From: Flavobacterium sp. UBA7680
Lineage (GTDB): Bacteria > Bacteroidota > Bacteroidia > Flavobacteriales > Flavobacteriaceae
Length of the DNA: 64,000 nucleotides
Direction: 5' to 3'
Assembly (NCBI RefSeq): GCF_002482975.1
Contig: NZ_DLHA01000058.1
Span: 62,001 to 126,000 of the forward strand
In this document: piece after piece, positions 8,085-16,434 of the stretch
Numbering within the stretch: the first letter of the stretch is position 1
Layout: each line of letters begins with the position of its first letter
Made by a program: the position numbers and the translations under genes
Notes under the pieces: model-generated
Told to the model about the DNA's origin: nothing
The model's input: only the letters and a program-made list of their open reading frames with translations
Databases searched by the model: none

Positions 8085-9263
8085 ATGAATGCAAAATTTT
8101 TCGCTCTGATTACAGCTTTATTTCTTCTTGGAAATCAGGGTTATTCTCAAAAAGACAATTCGTTTAACGTTAAAAAACAATTGGAGTATTGCGCAGAGCA
8201 GGCTTCAAAAACATTAAAAGTGATCCCGGATGACGGGACTTCACCAAGAACGGTTCCGAATGGAAGCAAAGACTGGAAATATGTAAATTATAAAGACTGG
8301 ACAAGCGGATTCTGGCCTGGAGAATTGTGGTTTTTGTATGAAGCGACAAAAGATAAAAAATGGGAAAAAGAAGCGGATAAATTTAGTCGCTTTTTAACGC
8401 CTTTGTCGGTTAGTAAAGCTGCCGATCACGATTTAGGTTTTCAGATTTTTAATAGTTTCGGAAACGGGTACAGATTGACTAAAAACAAAGAATACAAAGA
8501 AATTATTCTAAAAACAGCCGATACTCTGGCAACACTTTTTAATCCAAAAGTGGGAACAATTCAATCTTGGCCTCATAATAAAATGGGCGGACACAATACC
8601 ATCATCGATAATATGATGAATTTAGAATTGTTGTTTTGGGCATCTAAAAACGGCGGGAATAAAAAACTATATGACATTGCAGTAAAACATGCCGAAACGA
8701 CAATGGCAAATCATTTTAGACCAGATAATACTTCTTATCATGTTATTATTTACGATTATGAAACCGGTAAAAAAATAAAAGGCAGAACGGCTCAGGGTTA
8801 CAGTGATGATAGTATGTGGGCACGTGGTCAAGCTTGGGCAATTTACGGTTTTACAATGACTTACAGAGAAACAAAAGATCCTAAATTTTTAGACTTTGCT
8901 CATAAATTAGCTCGTGTTTATCTGGATAAATTGACAACAGAAGATTTGATTCCGTATTGGGATTTTAATGCGCCGGATATTCCAAATGCTCCAAGAGATG
9001 CTTCTGCGGCGGCAATTGTTTCTTCGGCACTTTTAGAATTGAGTTCTTATACAAAAGATAAAACGCTGAAAAACGAATATTTGACAAAATCTAAAAAAAT
9101 GATTGTGTCACTTTCAGATAATTACCAAAGCCATGATATGAATTCAGCATTTTTATTGCATTCAACAGGTCATAAACCTGCCGGAAGCGAAATTGACTGT
9201 TCTATAAATTACGCAGATTATTACTATCTTGAGGCACTTTTAAGACTTCAAAAATTGAAATAA
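8085..9263 (+). CDS. Glycoside hydrolase family 88 (unsaturated glucuronyl hydrolase)
   Basis: This 392-residue exported enzyme (signal peptide about residues 1-21, LLGNQGYSQ) should remove 4,5-unsaturated uronic acids from oligosaccharides released by polysaccharide lyases. It has the alpha6/alpha6-barrel hallmarks SGFWPGELWFLYEAT, HDLGFQIFNSFGNGYR, IIDNMMNLELLFWAS (the Asp is the usual catalytic candidate) and DDSMWARGQAWAIYGF. The length matches the family. No lyase or SusCD pair is adjacent. Instead a small lipoprotein gene follows after 12 bases and is probably co-transcribed. The natural substrate cannot be deduced. Confidence 0.92.
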   Translation: MNAKFFALITALFLLGNQGYSQKDNSFNVKKQLEYCAEQASKTLKVIPDDGTSPRTVPNGSKDWKYVNYKDWTSGFWPGELWFLYEATKDKKWEKEADKFSRFLTPLSVSKAADHDLGFQIFNSFGNGYRLTKNKEYKEIILKTADTLATLFNPKVGTIQSWPHNKMGGHNTIIDNMMNLELLFWASKNGGNKKLYDIAVKHAETTMANHFRPDNTSYHVIIYDYETGKKIKGRTAQGYSDDSMWARGQAWAIYGFTMTYRETKDPKFLDFAHKLARVYLDKLTTEDLIPYWDFNAPDIPNAPRDASAAAIVSSALLELSSYTKDKTLKNEYLTKSKKMIVSLSDNYQSHDMNSAFLLHSTGHKPAGSEIDCSINYADYYYLEALLRLQKLK

Positions 9264-9275
9264 AAACTTTAGATT

Positions 9276-9680
9276 ATGATTAGGAAAGTAAGCCAGATTT
9301 TGTGTGCAGTTATGATAGTTTTGATGCTTGTGAGCTGTAAAAACGCAAAACAAAAACTTCAGGAATATGTAACAACTTATAACAGTACAGCTGCCAATTT
9401 TAAGGCTGAAGATGTTACGCTTACAACGGCGAGAGGTTATATTAATGATGATAAAATAGAATTGCGATTTGAAACTAATTTGGAGCAAAACGCAACGAAT
9501 AAAACAAAAGCGGAATCGTCGTTTCCAAAACTGTTGAAAGAAATGATCAACAAAAATCAAATTCCTAAAGAACTGGTTGAAGAAGGTATTCAGTTTGATG
9601 CATATTTTTTAGCCGATGATAATACCGTTTTTGTAAAACAAATAATCAACAAAGAATCTCTGGCTGAATTGTTAAAATAA
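9276..9680 (+). CDS. Small lipoprotein, tandem family member 1
   Basis: This 134-residue lipoprotein has a lipobox LVSC (Cys at about residue 21) followed by KNAKQKLQEYVTTYN. It is the first of three tandem paralogs (with 9889-10320 and 10462-11238). They share the LVSCKNTKQKIQEYV start, a central NDxKIEIRxETNLE segment, and an FPxLLxxMI..IxxELIxEGVxFDxYFLAxxNT block. The function is unknown. The mature part looks like a small alpha/beta domain exposed at the membrane. It lies 12 bases after the GH88 gene and is closed by a terminator, so it is probably the second gene of that operon. Confidence 0.85.
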   Translation: MIRKVSQILCAVMIVLMLVSCKNAKQKLQEYVTTYNSTAANFKAEDVTLTTARGYINDDKIELRFETNLEQNATNKTKAESSFPKLLKEMINKNQIPKELVEEGIQFDAYFLADDNTVFVKQIINKESLAELLK

Positions 9681-9702
9681 TATTCAGATTATACTATTTA
9701 TC

Positions 9703-9739
9703 AAATCCTCTTTAAACAATTTAAAGAGGATTTTTTTTT
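9703..9739 (+). terminator. Hairpin terminator
   Basis: Perfect 14-bp arms AAATCCTCTTTAAA / TTTAAAGAGGATTT with a 3-base loop run into a T-tract, 23 bases after the stop of the first lipoprotein gene. Confidence 0.88.
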
Positions 9740-9825
9740 AGTTATTAAGTTAATTCTTTTCATTCTTTCGTTACGATAACCTATTTGTAGTTAAATAGTT
9801 ACAATTTAAAGTTTTGTGACTTCAT

Positions 9826-9857
9826 TTTGTTTTTGTGTTATAATTTCATTATGTTTG
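9826..9857 (+). promoter_or_regulatory. Promoter of lipoprotein paralog 2
   Basis: TTTG at 9826-9829 and TATGTTTG at 9850-9857 with 20 bases between them fit the Bacteroidota -33/-7 consensus, 31 bases before the ATG at 9889. Confidence 0.65.
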
Positions 9858-9888
9858 AGTTAAAAATAAACCAAAAACCTAAAAAATT

Positions 9889-10320
9889 ATGAAAAAAATT
9901 ACCCAAATCGCATTTGCTTTTGCTGTTGCATTATTGCTGGTAAGTTGTAAAAATACCAAGCAAAAAATCCAGGAACATGTAAGTACCTACAATAATTCAT
10001 CTTCCATAAAAGGTAACGGGATTACCGGTACTTCTGCGAAAGCATTTTTAAATGATAATAAAATTGAAATTAGAATTGAAACCAACTTAGAAGGCGATGA
10101 TGCTAATAAGCAGGCTGCTGCCGATTCATTTCCGGATTTATTAAAAGATATGATTAAGAATGATCAGATTTCTACAGAGTTAATAGGCGAAGGTGTAAAA
10201 TTTGATGTTTACTTTTTGGCTTACAATAATATTATTTTAGCTAAAAGAATAGTTGATAAAGAAGAATTAGCAGTTTTAGAAGGAACTGCAGAGGGAAATA
10301 AGGAAACGGCCAAACTTTAA
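9889..10320 (+). CDS. Small lipoprotein, tandem family member 2
   Basis: This 143-residue lipoprotein is a paralog of the genes on either side. The signal peptide ends LLVSC (Cys about 20), then KNTKQKIQEHVSTYNN. The core keeps FLNDNKIEIRIETNLE, SFPDLLKDMI and GVKFDVYFLAYNN. It differs from member 1 by a short acidic tail (GTAEGNKETAKL). It has its own promoter and terminator, so it is a single-gene unit. Role unknown. Confidence 0.85.
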   Translation: MKKITQIAFAFAVALLLVSCKNTKQKIQEHVSTYNNSSSIKGNGITGTSAKAFLNDNKIEIRIETNLEGDDANKQAAADSFPDLLKDMIKNDQISTELIGEGVKFDVYFLAYNNIILAKRIVDKEELAVLEGTAEGNKETAKL

Positions 10321-10338
10321 GTTAAAATTAAAGTATTG

Positions 10339-10377
10339 AAAATAGCCTCTTTGTAAATCAGAGAGGCTATTTTCTTT
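10339..10377 (+). terminator. Hairpin terminator
   Basis: Arms AAATAGCCTCT / AGAGGCTATTT are followed by a T-rich stretch, about 20 bases after the second lipoprotein gene. Confidence 0.8.
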
Positions 10378-10397
10378 TTGTTAAGAAAAATAATTCT

Positions 10398-10429
10398 TTT
10401 GGATTAATTCTGCCATTAAGTTATGTTTG
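10398..10429 (+). promoter_or_regulatory. Promoter of lipoprotein paralog 3
   Basis: TTTG at 10398-10401 and TATGTTTG at 10422-10429, spaced by 20 bases, match the promoter of paralog 2 in both boxes and spacing. The two units may be co-regulated. Confidence 0.65.
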
Positions 10430-10461
10430 TGTAAATGTCTACTTAATAAAACCCTAAAACT

Positions 10462-11238
10462 ATGATCAAAAAAATTACCCAAATTACCTGCACGATTGCT
10501 ATTACTTTGTTTCTGGTAAGCTGTAAAAATACCAAACAAAAAATTCAGGAATACGTTATTACTTTTAATAACTCAAGTGAACTTTTTCATAATGATATTA
10601 TCAGCAGCGCGAGTGCAAAAGCTTTTTTAAATGAAAATAAAGTTGAAATAAGAATTGACACTAATTTAGAACAAAACGAATCTAGTAAGTCTATTTACAA
10701 CCAAATGTTTCCGACTTTACTTGGTGAAATGCTAAAAAGTGATAGAGCCTCAATGGAACTAATTAAAGAAGGAGTAACATTCGAAATGTTCTTTTTAGCC
10801 AACAACAGCACCATACTTGCTGAATTGAAAGTGGATGAAAAAGAATTAAATAGAATTTTAAGCAAAAATAATGCGCCTGCTGTAGACAGAAAAGAACTTT
10901 CAAGTTCTGGCATGAATCCTGAGATGCAGCAAATGCTGGCCATAATGAACCAAAATATGCCAATTGTAAATGAGGATGGAACAAAAATCATAAAAATTGA
11001 AATTAGCGATAAAAATGAATTGGTTTATAAAATAGAAGTACCAAAAAAATATTCTGAATTGCTTAAAGGAGAAGGAGCAAAGGTTTTAATGAAAGAAAGT
11101 ATTTTAAGAAGCAGTGATTTAAAAACTATTCTGGGTTCTATACAGCGTTATAACATTTCAACAATAAAATATCTATATCAGGATGCAAAAGGAAATCTGG
11201 TAAACGATATTATTTTGACTGAAAAAGACCTAAAATAA
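10462..11238 (+). CDS. Lipoprotein, tandem family member 3 with C-terminal extension
   Basis: This 258-residue lipoprotein has its first ~130 residues parallel to the two upstream paralogs (lipobox LVSC at about residue 21, then FLNENKVEIRIDTNLE and MFPTLLGEML). About 110 extra residues follow: a Met-rich linker (EMQQMLAIMNQNMPIV) and a second segment that ends FLVN-type beta strands (STIKYLYQDAKGNLVNDIILTEKD). The tail resembles a second copy of the same kind of fold but is not clearly repeated. The next gene starts 2 bases after its stop, so the two are translationally coupled. Function unknown. Confidence 0.82.
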   Translation: MIKKITQITCTIAITLFLVSCKNTKQKIQEYVITFNNSSELFHNDIISSASAKAFLNENKVEIRIDTNLEQNESSKSIYNQMFPTLLGEMLKSDRASMELIKEGVTFEMFFLANNSTILAELKVDEKELNRILSKNNAPAVDRKELSSSGMNPEMQQMLAIMNQNMPIVNEDGTKIIKIEISDKNELVYKIEVPKKYSELLKGEGAKVLMKESILRSSDLKTILGSIQRYNISTIKYLYQDAKGNLVNDIILTEKDLK

Positions 11239-11240
11239 TT

Positions 11241-11933
11241 ATGGATGACAGATCAACCTGGAGAACCGTATTAAGTGTTTTATCGGTTATAATTTTAGGC
11301 GGAAGGCTTTTGTATACTTGCTCCAATATGAACAAGCCCCGTTATGAAAATGATCCTGTAATGGAAAGTTTCCGAAATTCTCAGGAAGCAATGAAAGAGA
11401 ATTTTAGACAGCATCAAGAAATGCAAAGGAAAATGTCTAATGCCATATTATATTCTAATTATGAAAGTTTAGACAGTTTATCCGCTTTACAAAAAGATAA
11501 TTATGGTATTCAAAAAATACAAAAAGATTCCTTAATATACATTGCATTAGACACTCAGATAAAAATACCAAAGGATTTTTACTTTCAAAACAGACATGAT
11601 GATTCCTTACGAATGGCCTTTAAATCGCCAGATAATGTAAATGTTTTTATTCACGATTTTGAATCTAAGGCAGAAATAGAACCAAGTTTTAAAAGCCTAA
11701 AAAATAATGACAATCTGCAAAAGTTTAAAGTAGAAAATACGATTGGAGATGTTAAGATGATATCATACAAAATAACCAAAGTAAGTAAAAGATATAACGG
11801 TTATGCTTTATGCTTTAAAAATGAAGGGTTTCTTAATTTCTATGAATTTGAAAGTAATATACTTTCTGTCGATAAATTAAAAATACGAGCCATTGAATTC
11901 TTATCTCAAAATATGAAAGAAAAGAAAAAATAG
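11241..11933 (+). CDS. Membrane-anchored protein of unknown function
   Basis: This 230-residue protein has one hydrophobic segment near the N-terminus (about residues 8-27, VLSVLSVIILGGRLLYTC). A Gln/Met-rich, probably helical stretch follows (NSQEAMKENFRQHQEMQRK), then a soluble domain of about 150 residues. I recognise no family. It starts 2 bases after the third lipoprotein gene and shares its terminator, so the two products probably act together at the membrane. Confidence 0.75.
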   Translation: MDDRSTWRTVLSVLSVIILGGRLLYTCSNMNKPRYENDPVMESFRNSQEAMKENFRQHQEMQRKMSNAILYSNYESLDSLSALQKDNYGIQKIQKDSLIYIALDTQIKIPKDFYFQNRHDDSLRMAFKSPDNVNVFIHDFESKAEIEPSFKSLKNNDNLQKFKVENTIGDVKMISYKITKVSKRYNGYALCFKNEGFLNFYEFESNILSVDKLKIRAIEFLSQNMKEKKK

Positions 11934-11946
11934 ATTTCTTAAAAAC

Positions 11947-11984
11947 AAAAAGCCTCTTTGAAAACTCAAAGAGGCTTTTTGTTT
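11947..11984. terminator. Bidirectional terminator
   Basis: Perfect 14-bp arms (11947-11960 and 11967-11980, AAAAAGCCTCTTTG) with A/T tracts on both flanks lie between two convergent genes. They can end transcripts from either side. Confidence 0.87.
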
Positions 11985-13498
11985 TAATTACGTTTCGTAA
12001 CGTTTGTCAAATTATCAGGGAAATACAATTCTGATAAATTGGTAAATTCATCACCACGCATAAAGATATTGATATCAACATCTGCAAAAGATGTTTTTCC
12101 GGCTGCAGCCAAAAGTTCGTTTGCAGAATGAAGTGTATTTTTATGAAAATGATAAACACGATCTGATTTATCGGTTACAACCAAACCTTTCATCAGCATT
12201 TTGTTTTGAGTGGCAACTCCCGTTGGACATTCGTTATTATGGCAACGCAATGCCTGAATACAGCCCAAAGAGAACATAAAACCACGTGCACTGTTACACA
12301 TATCTGCGCCTAAAGCAACGGCATGCAGGATTGAATATCCCGAAATAATTTTTCCGCTTCCTATAATGCGTATTTTGTCGCGGATATTTAAACCAATTAA
12401 TGTTTTGTTTACGAAAATCAAAGCCGGTTCAAAAGGCATTCCTACGCCATCTGCAAATTCTAATGGCGCAGCTCCGGTTCCGCCTTCTGCACCATCAACC
12501 GTAATGAAATCAGGGTAAATATCTTCGGCGATCATTTCGTGGCATATTGCCTCAAATTCAGCTGTGTTTCCAATGCATAATTTAAAACCAATTGGTTTTC
12601 CATTTGATAAATCACGTAATTGTTTCACAAAATGCAGAAGCCCTTTAACATCAGAAAAAGCATGATGTCCGGGAGGAGAAAGAATCATCGTATGTGGTTC
12701 AACACCTCTAATTTTAGCAATTTGCTCTGTATTTTTAGCCGCCGGAAGCACACCGCCATGTCCCGGTTTTGCACCTTGCGAAAGCTTAATTTCAATCATT
12801 TTTACATTCGGGAGATTGGCTTTTTCCGAGAATTTTTCAGGGCTGAAATTTCCTTCGGCATCACGGCATCCAAAATATCCAGTTCCTATCTGCCACGTAA
12901 TATCTCCGCCTCCGGCAAGATGAAATTCAGTTAAACCACCTTCGCCTGTATTTTGGTAAAAGTTTCCTTTTTTAGCACCAATATTTATGGCACGAACGGC
13001 ATTTTCGCTCAGCGAACCAAAACTCATTGCCGAAACATTAAATAAAGAGGCTAAATAAGGTTGTTTACAGTCTTTTCCGCCCACTAAAACACGTGGTAAT
13101 TCTTCATTTACTTTTGCCGGAAAAATAGAATGTTTTATACCTTCATACGTTTCTGTATTTAAATTTTGCTGTGTTCCAAAAGGCGTACTCGAATCAATAT
13201 TTTTGGCTCTTTGATAAACTAAAGAGCGCTGATTTCGTGAAAAAGGTTTTCCATCTGTAGATCTTTCGATGAAATACTGTTGAATTTCCGGGGCAATCAT
13301 TTCAAATAAATACCTGAAATAACCCAAAACCGGAAAGTTCCTTAAAATGGCATGTTTTTTTTGAGAAGCATTATAAGCTCCAATAATCAATAAAATTGGG
13401 ATAATAAAAACGAGTAAATAACCTCGGCCCGTGTAATGATAAATTGCAATAACAATTAGAAACAATAAGAATCCGTAAATAAAGAATTTTTTTCTCAT
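11984..13498 (-). CDS. FMN-binding glutamate synthase family protein
   Basis: This 504-residue protein resembles the central FMN/synthase part of the large glutamate synthase subunit (GltB2-like). It lacks the glutaminase domain. Two membrane helices lie at about residues 6-42. The TIM-barrel region shows NVSAMSFGSLSENAVRAIN, TGEGGLTEFH, KLSQGAKPGHGG and GAEGGTGAAP. The cysteine pattern CIQALRCHNNECPTGVATQ matches the [3Fe-4S] site of glutamate synthases. Physiological reaction and partner are not established for these stand-alone proteins. The gene is followed at 35 bases upstream by the NYN gene in the same orientation, which suggests a two-gene unit. Confidence 0.88.
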   Translation of the reverse strand: MRKKFFIYGFLLFLIVIAIYHYTGRGYLLVFIIPILLIIGAYNASQKKHAILRNFPVLGYFRYLFEMIAPEIQQYFIERSTDGKPFSRNQRSLVYQRAKNIDSSTPFGTQQNLNTETYEGIKHSIFPAKVNEELPRVLVGGKDCKQPYLASLFNVSAMSFGSLSENAVRAINIGAKKGNFYQNTGEGGLTEFHLAGGGDITWQIGTGYFGCRDAEGNFSPEKFSEKANLPNVKMIEIKLSQGAKPGHGGVLPAAKNTEQIAKIRGVEPHTMILSPPGHHAFSDVKGLLHFVKQLRDLSNGKPIGFKLCIGNTAEFEAICHEMIAEDIYPDFITVDGAEGGTGAAPLEFADGVGMPFEPALIFVNKTLIGLNIRDKIRIIGSGKIISGYSILHAVALGADMCNSARGFMFSLGCIQALRCHNNECPTGVATQNKMLMKGLVVTDKSDRVYHFHKNTLHSANELLAAAGKTSFADVDINIFMRGDEFTNLSELYFPDNLTNVTKRN

Positions 13499-13533
13499 GT
13501 TTAAGTAATAATAGTAATAAGGTAATAATTTAA

Positions 13534-14313
13534 TTAATTGTATCGTAATCGAACATAGACATGTTTAATGCCTTTTTTATCCGATTCTCTTTCGTCGATT
13601 TCCAAAATATCCGTTAATGATTTCAGCATTGGCGTAAGCTTAGAATAACCATAATTCCTTGGGTCAAATTCTGGTTTTTTCTTTACAATCAAATTGCCCA
13701 CATCGCCAAGAAATGCCCAGCCGTCATCATCTTCAATATCTTCAATTGTAGCTTCAATAAGATCAATAGTTTGTTTGTCGACTTTGTGAAGTGCTTTTTC
13801 AGTAGGTTTTTCTACAGGTTTTTTGGTATCTGCTGCGGTTGCTTTTGGCTTTTTCTTTTGAATAGCGCCGTCCAGAACCTCAATATAAATAAACCTGTCG
13901 CAGGCAACGATAAAAGAACTTGGGGTTTTCTTTTCACCAATGCCAATTACTTTCATGCCCGATTCTCGAAGTCGAATCGCCAGACGGGTAAAATCGCTGT
14001 CGCTGGAAACAATACAAAAACCATCTAATTTTCCCGAATAAAGCAAATCCATTGCATCGATAATCAACGCCGAATCTGAAGAATTTTTCCCAACCGTATA
14101 ACTATATTGCTGAATAGGCGTAATAGCATGCTCCAGTAAAACCGCTTTCCATCCGTTTGCATTTGGCTTCGTCCAGTCCGCATAAATTCGTTTCGTTGTT
14201 GGAGTTCCAAACTTAGCAATTTCTTCCATCATCCCTTTTACATTGCTGTAGGGCACATTATCCGCGTCAATAAGAACAGCTAATTTTAATTCTCTTGCGT
14301 TGCTTGCTGGCAT
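13534..14313 (-). CDS. NYN-domain RNase-like protein with OST-HTH/LOTUS domain
   Basis: This 259-residue cytosolic protein has an N-terminal NYN (PIN-like) domain at about residues 8-150. The acidic residues AVLIDADNVPY, IDAMDLLYSG and SSDSDFTRLA form the expected metal site of a nuclease. A Lys/Pro-rich linker (about 152-175) leads to a LOTUS/OST-HTH RNA-binding domain (about 178-255, GWAFLGDVGNLIVKKKPEFDPRNYGYSKL). This layout is that of LabA/MARF1-like proteins. The RNA target is unknown. Confidence 0.87.
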   Translation of the reverse strand: MPASNARELKLAVLIDADNVPYSNVKGMMEEIAKFGTPTTKRIYADWTKPNANGWKAVLLEHAITPIQQYSYTVGKNSSDSALIIDAMDLLYSGKLDGFCIVSSDSDFTRLAIRLRESGMKVIGIGEKKTPSSFIVACDRFIYIEVLDGAIQKKKPKATAADTKKPVEKPTEKALHKVDKQTIDLIEATIEDIEDDDGWAFLGDVGNLIVKKKPEFDPRNYGYSKLTPMLKSLTDILEIDERESDKKGIKHVYVRLRYN

Positions 14314-14449
14314 TTTTTAGATATTAGAAATTAAGTACAATCAAAGTTAAAATTAAAATTCGTTTTTAGGTGAATTTGTTGGCGAATAAGTGTTTTTGAC
14401 CGTGTTAATTATTTTGGTTATAAATAAGGTTTCTGTTATAAAAATTAAT

Positions 14450-14470
14450 TAAAGATAAATTTGTCTTTTA
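14450..14470. promoter_or_regulatory. Operator-like palindrome at the rrf2 promoter
   Basis: TAAAGA-N8-TCTTTTA is a near-perfect copy of the palindrome found at 15560-15585 and 19526-19551. It covers the TTG of the -33 box, so a bound protein would block transcription of the rrf2 gene: autorepression is inferred. Confidence 0.7.
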
Positions 14471-14491
14471 TAGTGAATTTGAATACATTTG
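14461..14491 (+). promoter_or_regulatory. Promoter of the Rrf2 regulator gene
   Basis: TTG at 14461-14463 and TACATTTG at 14484-14491, 20 bases apart, match the Bacteroidota consensus. The -33 element lies inside the operator-like palindrome. Confidence 0.62.
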
Positions 14492-14513
14492 TAAGGAATT
14501 AATTAATCAGTAT

Positions 14514-14963
14514 ATGTTTTCAAAAGCGTGTGAGTACGGAATTAGGGCTTCTATTTTTATAGCAACCAAATCTTCAGAAGGAATTAGGGTTGGAATTAAA
14601 GATGTTGCCAAAGAAATTGATTCGCCCGAACCTTTTACTGCCAAGATTATGCAGATTTTAACCAAAAACGGAATCATCTATTCGGCAAAAGGAGTAGGAG
14701 GAGGTTTTGAGGTTTCGAAAGAAGCATTAAAATCGATAAAATTAATTCAGATTGTGGATGCGATTGACGGAAATACCATTTATAAAGGCTGCGGAATTGG
14801 CCTGAAAGAATGTTCAGAAATCCATCCTTGCCCTGTGCACAATCAATTTAAAAAAATACGCGAACTGCTTTTGGCAATGCTTACTAATACCACTTTAGAG
14901 GAGCTGGCACTTGGTGTAAATGCTGGAGATTATTATTTAAAAATCTTCAATAAAACCGAATAA
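14514..14963 (+). CDS. nsrR: Rrf2-family Fe-S regulator, NsrR-like
   Basis: This 149-residue winged-helix regulator opens with FSKACEYGIRASIFIA, as Rrf2 proteins do, and has the recognition-wing segment SAKGVGGGFEVSK. Three cysteines, C93, C100 and C106 (YKGCGIGLKECSEIHPCPVH), lie in the place used by NsrR and IscR to hold an Fe-S cluster. Their spacing is close to NsrR, the NO sensor. Neighbours are azurin, RIC, and a Cu nitrite reductase operon, and a shared palindrome precedes three transcription units. I infer an NO-responsive repressor. The gene symbol is a functional guess; an IscR-like role is possible but no isc genes are near. Confidence 0.82.
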   Translation: MFSKACEYGIRASIFIATKSSEGIRVGIKDVAKEIDSPEPFTAKIMQILTKNGIIYSAKGVGGGFEVSKEALKSIKLIQIVDAIDGNTIYKGCGIGLKECSEIHPCPVHNQFKKIRELLLAMLTNTTLEELALGVNAGDYYLKIFNKTE

Positions 14964-14987
14964 ATCTTATAATTTAAATATACAGTA

Positions 14988-15512
14988 ATGAATAAAAAAG
15001 TCACAATTTCGATGGTAATGCTAATGGGATTTTTAGCAGTAACTTCTTGCGGAAAGAAAGAAGCAGTTCCTGCTGACGAATCAACAGAAATAAATTAAAC
15101 AACATCAGATGAAGGCGTAAAACCAGAAGCAGGTGTTGAAAATGTTTTGGTTATTGAAGGAAATGACCAAATGCAGTTTAATAAAAGCGAACTAAAAGCA
15201 GTTGCCGGAAAACCGATCAAACTTACTTTAAAACACGTAGGAACAATTCCAAAAGAAGCGATGGGACATAACTTAGTAATTCTAGAGCAAGGAACAGATG
15301 AAGGTGCTTTTGCTGCAAAAGCGATCGAAGCAAAAGCTACAGATTATATTCCGGCTTCTGAAAAAGCTTCAATTGTTGCTCATACAAAATTATTGGGCGG
15401 AGGTGAAGAAGATACTATCGAATTTACAATTGATAAAAAAGGAACATACAACTTTTTATGTACTTTTCCTGGTCACGTGGCTATGATGAAAGGTATATTA
15501 ATTGTGGAATAA
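14988..15512 (+). pseudogene. Azurin-type cupredoxin lipoprotein, interrupted by a stop codon
   Basis: From the ATG at 14988 the frame encodes a lipoprotein signal peptide (MVMLMGFLAVTSC, Cys at codon 21) and a short acidic linker. It then meets TAA at 15096-15098 (codon 37). The same frame resumes at once and encodes a complete azurin domain: His in AMGHNLVIL, then Cys, His and Met in FLCTFPGHVAMM at the correct type 1 copper spacing. The gene is 24 bases after the nsrR-like gene and likely co-transcribed. A downstream TTG (15147) could restart translation, but without export signal. Either this is a recent nonsense mutation or a base error in the assembly. The domain itself shows no decay. 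Confidence 0.85.
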
Positions 15513-15517
15513 ATAAT

Positions 15518-15552
15518 AAACTCCAAGCCTGATTTTGGTTTGGAGTTTTTTT
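15518..15552 (+). terminator. Hairpin terminator after azurin
   Basis: AAACTCCAA pairs with TTGGAGTTT across a loop of about 12 bases and runs into a T-tract. It separates the rrf2-azurin unit from ric. Confidence 0.8.
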
Positions 15553-15559
15553 AAATACT

Positions 15560-15585
15560 AATAAAAGATAATTTTGTCTTTTATT
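15560..15585. promoter_or_regulatory. Operator-like palindrome upstream of ric
   Basis: Perfect 9-bp arms AATAAAAGA-N8-TCTTTTATT lie 38 bases before the RIC start codon. Arms and spacer length are identical to the site before nirK (19526-19551). Confidence 0.78.
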
Positions 15586-15623
15586 GAAAATCAAAATAAA
15601 TATCAATATTAATTTTTACGAAA

Positions 15624-16346
15624 ATGGAAAATTTAAAAAACAAAACAATCGGATCATTTGTGGCTCAGGATTATAGAACTGCGGCTGTATTTTCTAAATA
15701 TAAAATAGATTTTTGCTGTAAAGGAAACAGAACGGTTTCTGAAGTTTGTGAAAAGGAAGAAATTAATTCTGATGGACTGCTTCAAAGTATTTATGATGTT
15801 TTGCAGTCTGAAAATAACAGCGGAATCGACTTTAATTCATGGCCTCTGGATTTATTAGTAGATTATATAGAAAAAACGCATCACCGTTATGTGGAAGAAA
15901 AAACACAGGTTCTGCTGAGTTTTCTAGATAAATTATGCAGCGTTCACGGTTCAAATCATCCTGAATTATTTAAAATTAATGAATTGTTTATAGGATGTGC
16001 GGGAGAATTGGCGCAGCACATGAAAAAGGAAGAACTGGTTTTATTTCCTTTTGTAAAAAGAATGGTAAAAACGAAAGAGGCTAACGGAGTTTTATCGCAG
16101 CCTTCTTTCGGAACGGTTTCAAATCCAATTGCCATGATGATGCACGAACATGAAAATGAAGGTGACCGTTTTAGAGAAATAGCTGAGTTGACTAATAATT
16201 ATACGCCTCCGGCTGATGGATGCACAACCTATAAAGTGACGTATGCTATGCTAAATGAGTTTGAAGAAGATTTACATAAACATATTCATTTAGAGAATAA
16301 TATTTTGTTTCCAAAAGCGGTTGCGCTGGAAGAAGAATTTGCTTAA
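15624..16346 (+). CDS. ric: Iron-sulfur cluster repair di-iron protein (RIC/ScdA/YtfE)
   Basis: This 240-residue cytosolic protein repairs Fe-S clusters damaged by nitric oxide or oxidants. The N-terminal ScdA_N domain has TAAVFSKYKIDFCCKGNRTV with the paired cysteines (about residues 20-40). The C-terminal hemerythrin-like four-helix domain supplies di-iron ligands in KTHHRYVEE, LAQHMKKEELVLFPF, MMMHEHENEGDRF and LHKHIHLENNILFP. The length is typical. It has its own operator-like palindrome and terminator, so it is a single-gene unit. Position next to an NsrR-like gene and nirK supports a nitrosative stress role. Confidence 0.95.
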   Translation: MENLKNKTIGSFVAQDYRTAAVFSKYKIDFCCKGNRTVSEVCEKEEINSDGLLQSIYDVLQSENNSGIDFNSWPLDLLVDYIEKTHHRYVEEKTQVLLSFLDKLCSVHGSNHPELFKINELFIGCAGELAQHMKKEELVLFPFVKRMVKTKEANGVLSQPSFGTVSNPIAMMMHEHENEGDRFREIAELTNNYTPPADGCTTYKVTYAMLNEFEEDLHKHIHLENNILFPKAVALEEEFA

Positions 16347-16364
16347 CTATAATTTTAACTAGAG

Positions 16365-16412
16365 AAAAAACACTGATAAATTCCAGATTATGGAGTATTA
16401 TCGGTGTTTTTT
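16365..16412 (+). terminator. Hairpin terminator after ric
   Basis: AAAAAACACTGATAA pairs with TTATCGGTGTTTTTT (one G-T pair) and ends in a T-tract, 18 bases after the stop codon. Confidence 0.85.
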
Positions 16413-16434
16413 ATTAGAATGAACTTAAAAAAAA

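Noticed and set aside
15096..15098. Programmed readthrough or a non-standard amino acid at the azurin stop
   Set aside because: The codon is TAA, which is not used for selenocysteine or pyrrolysine, and no special downstream structure or context is visible.
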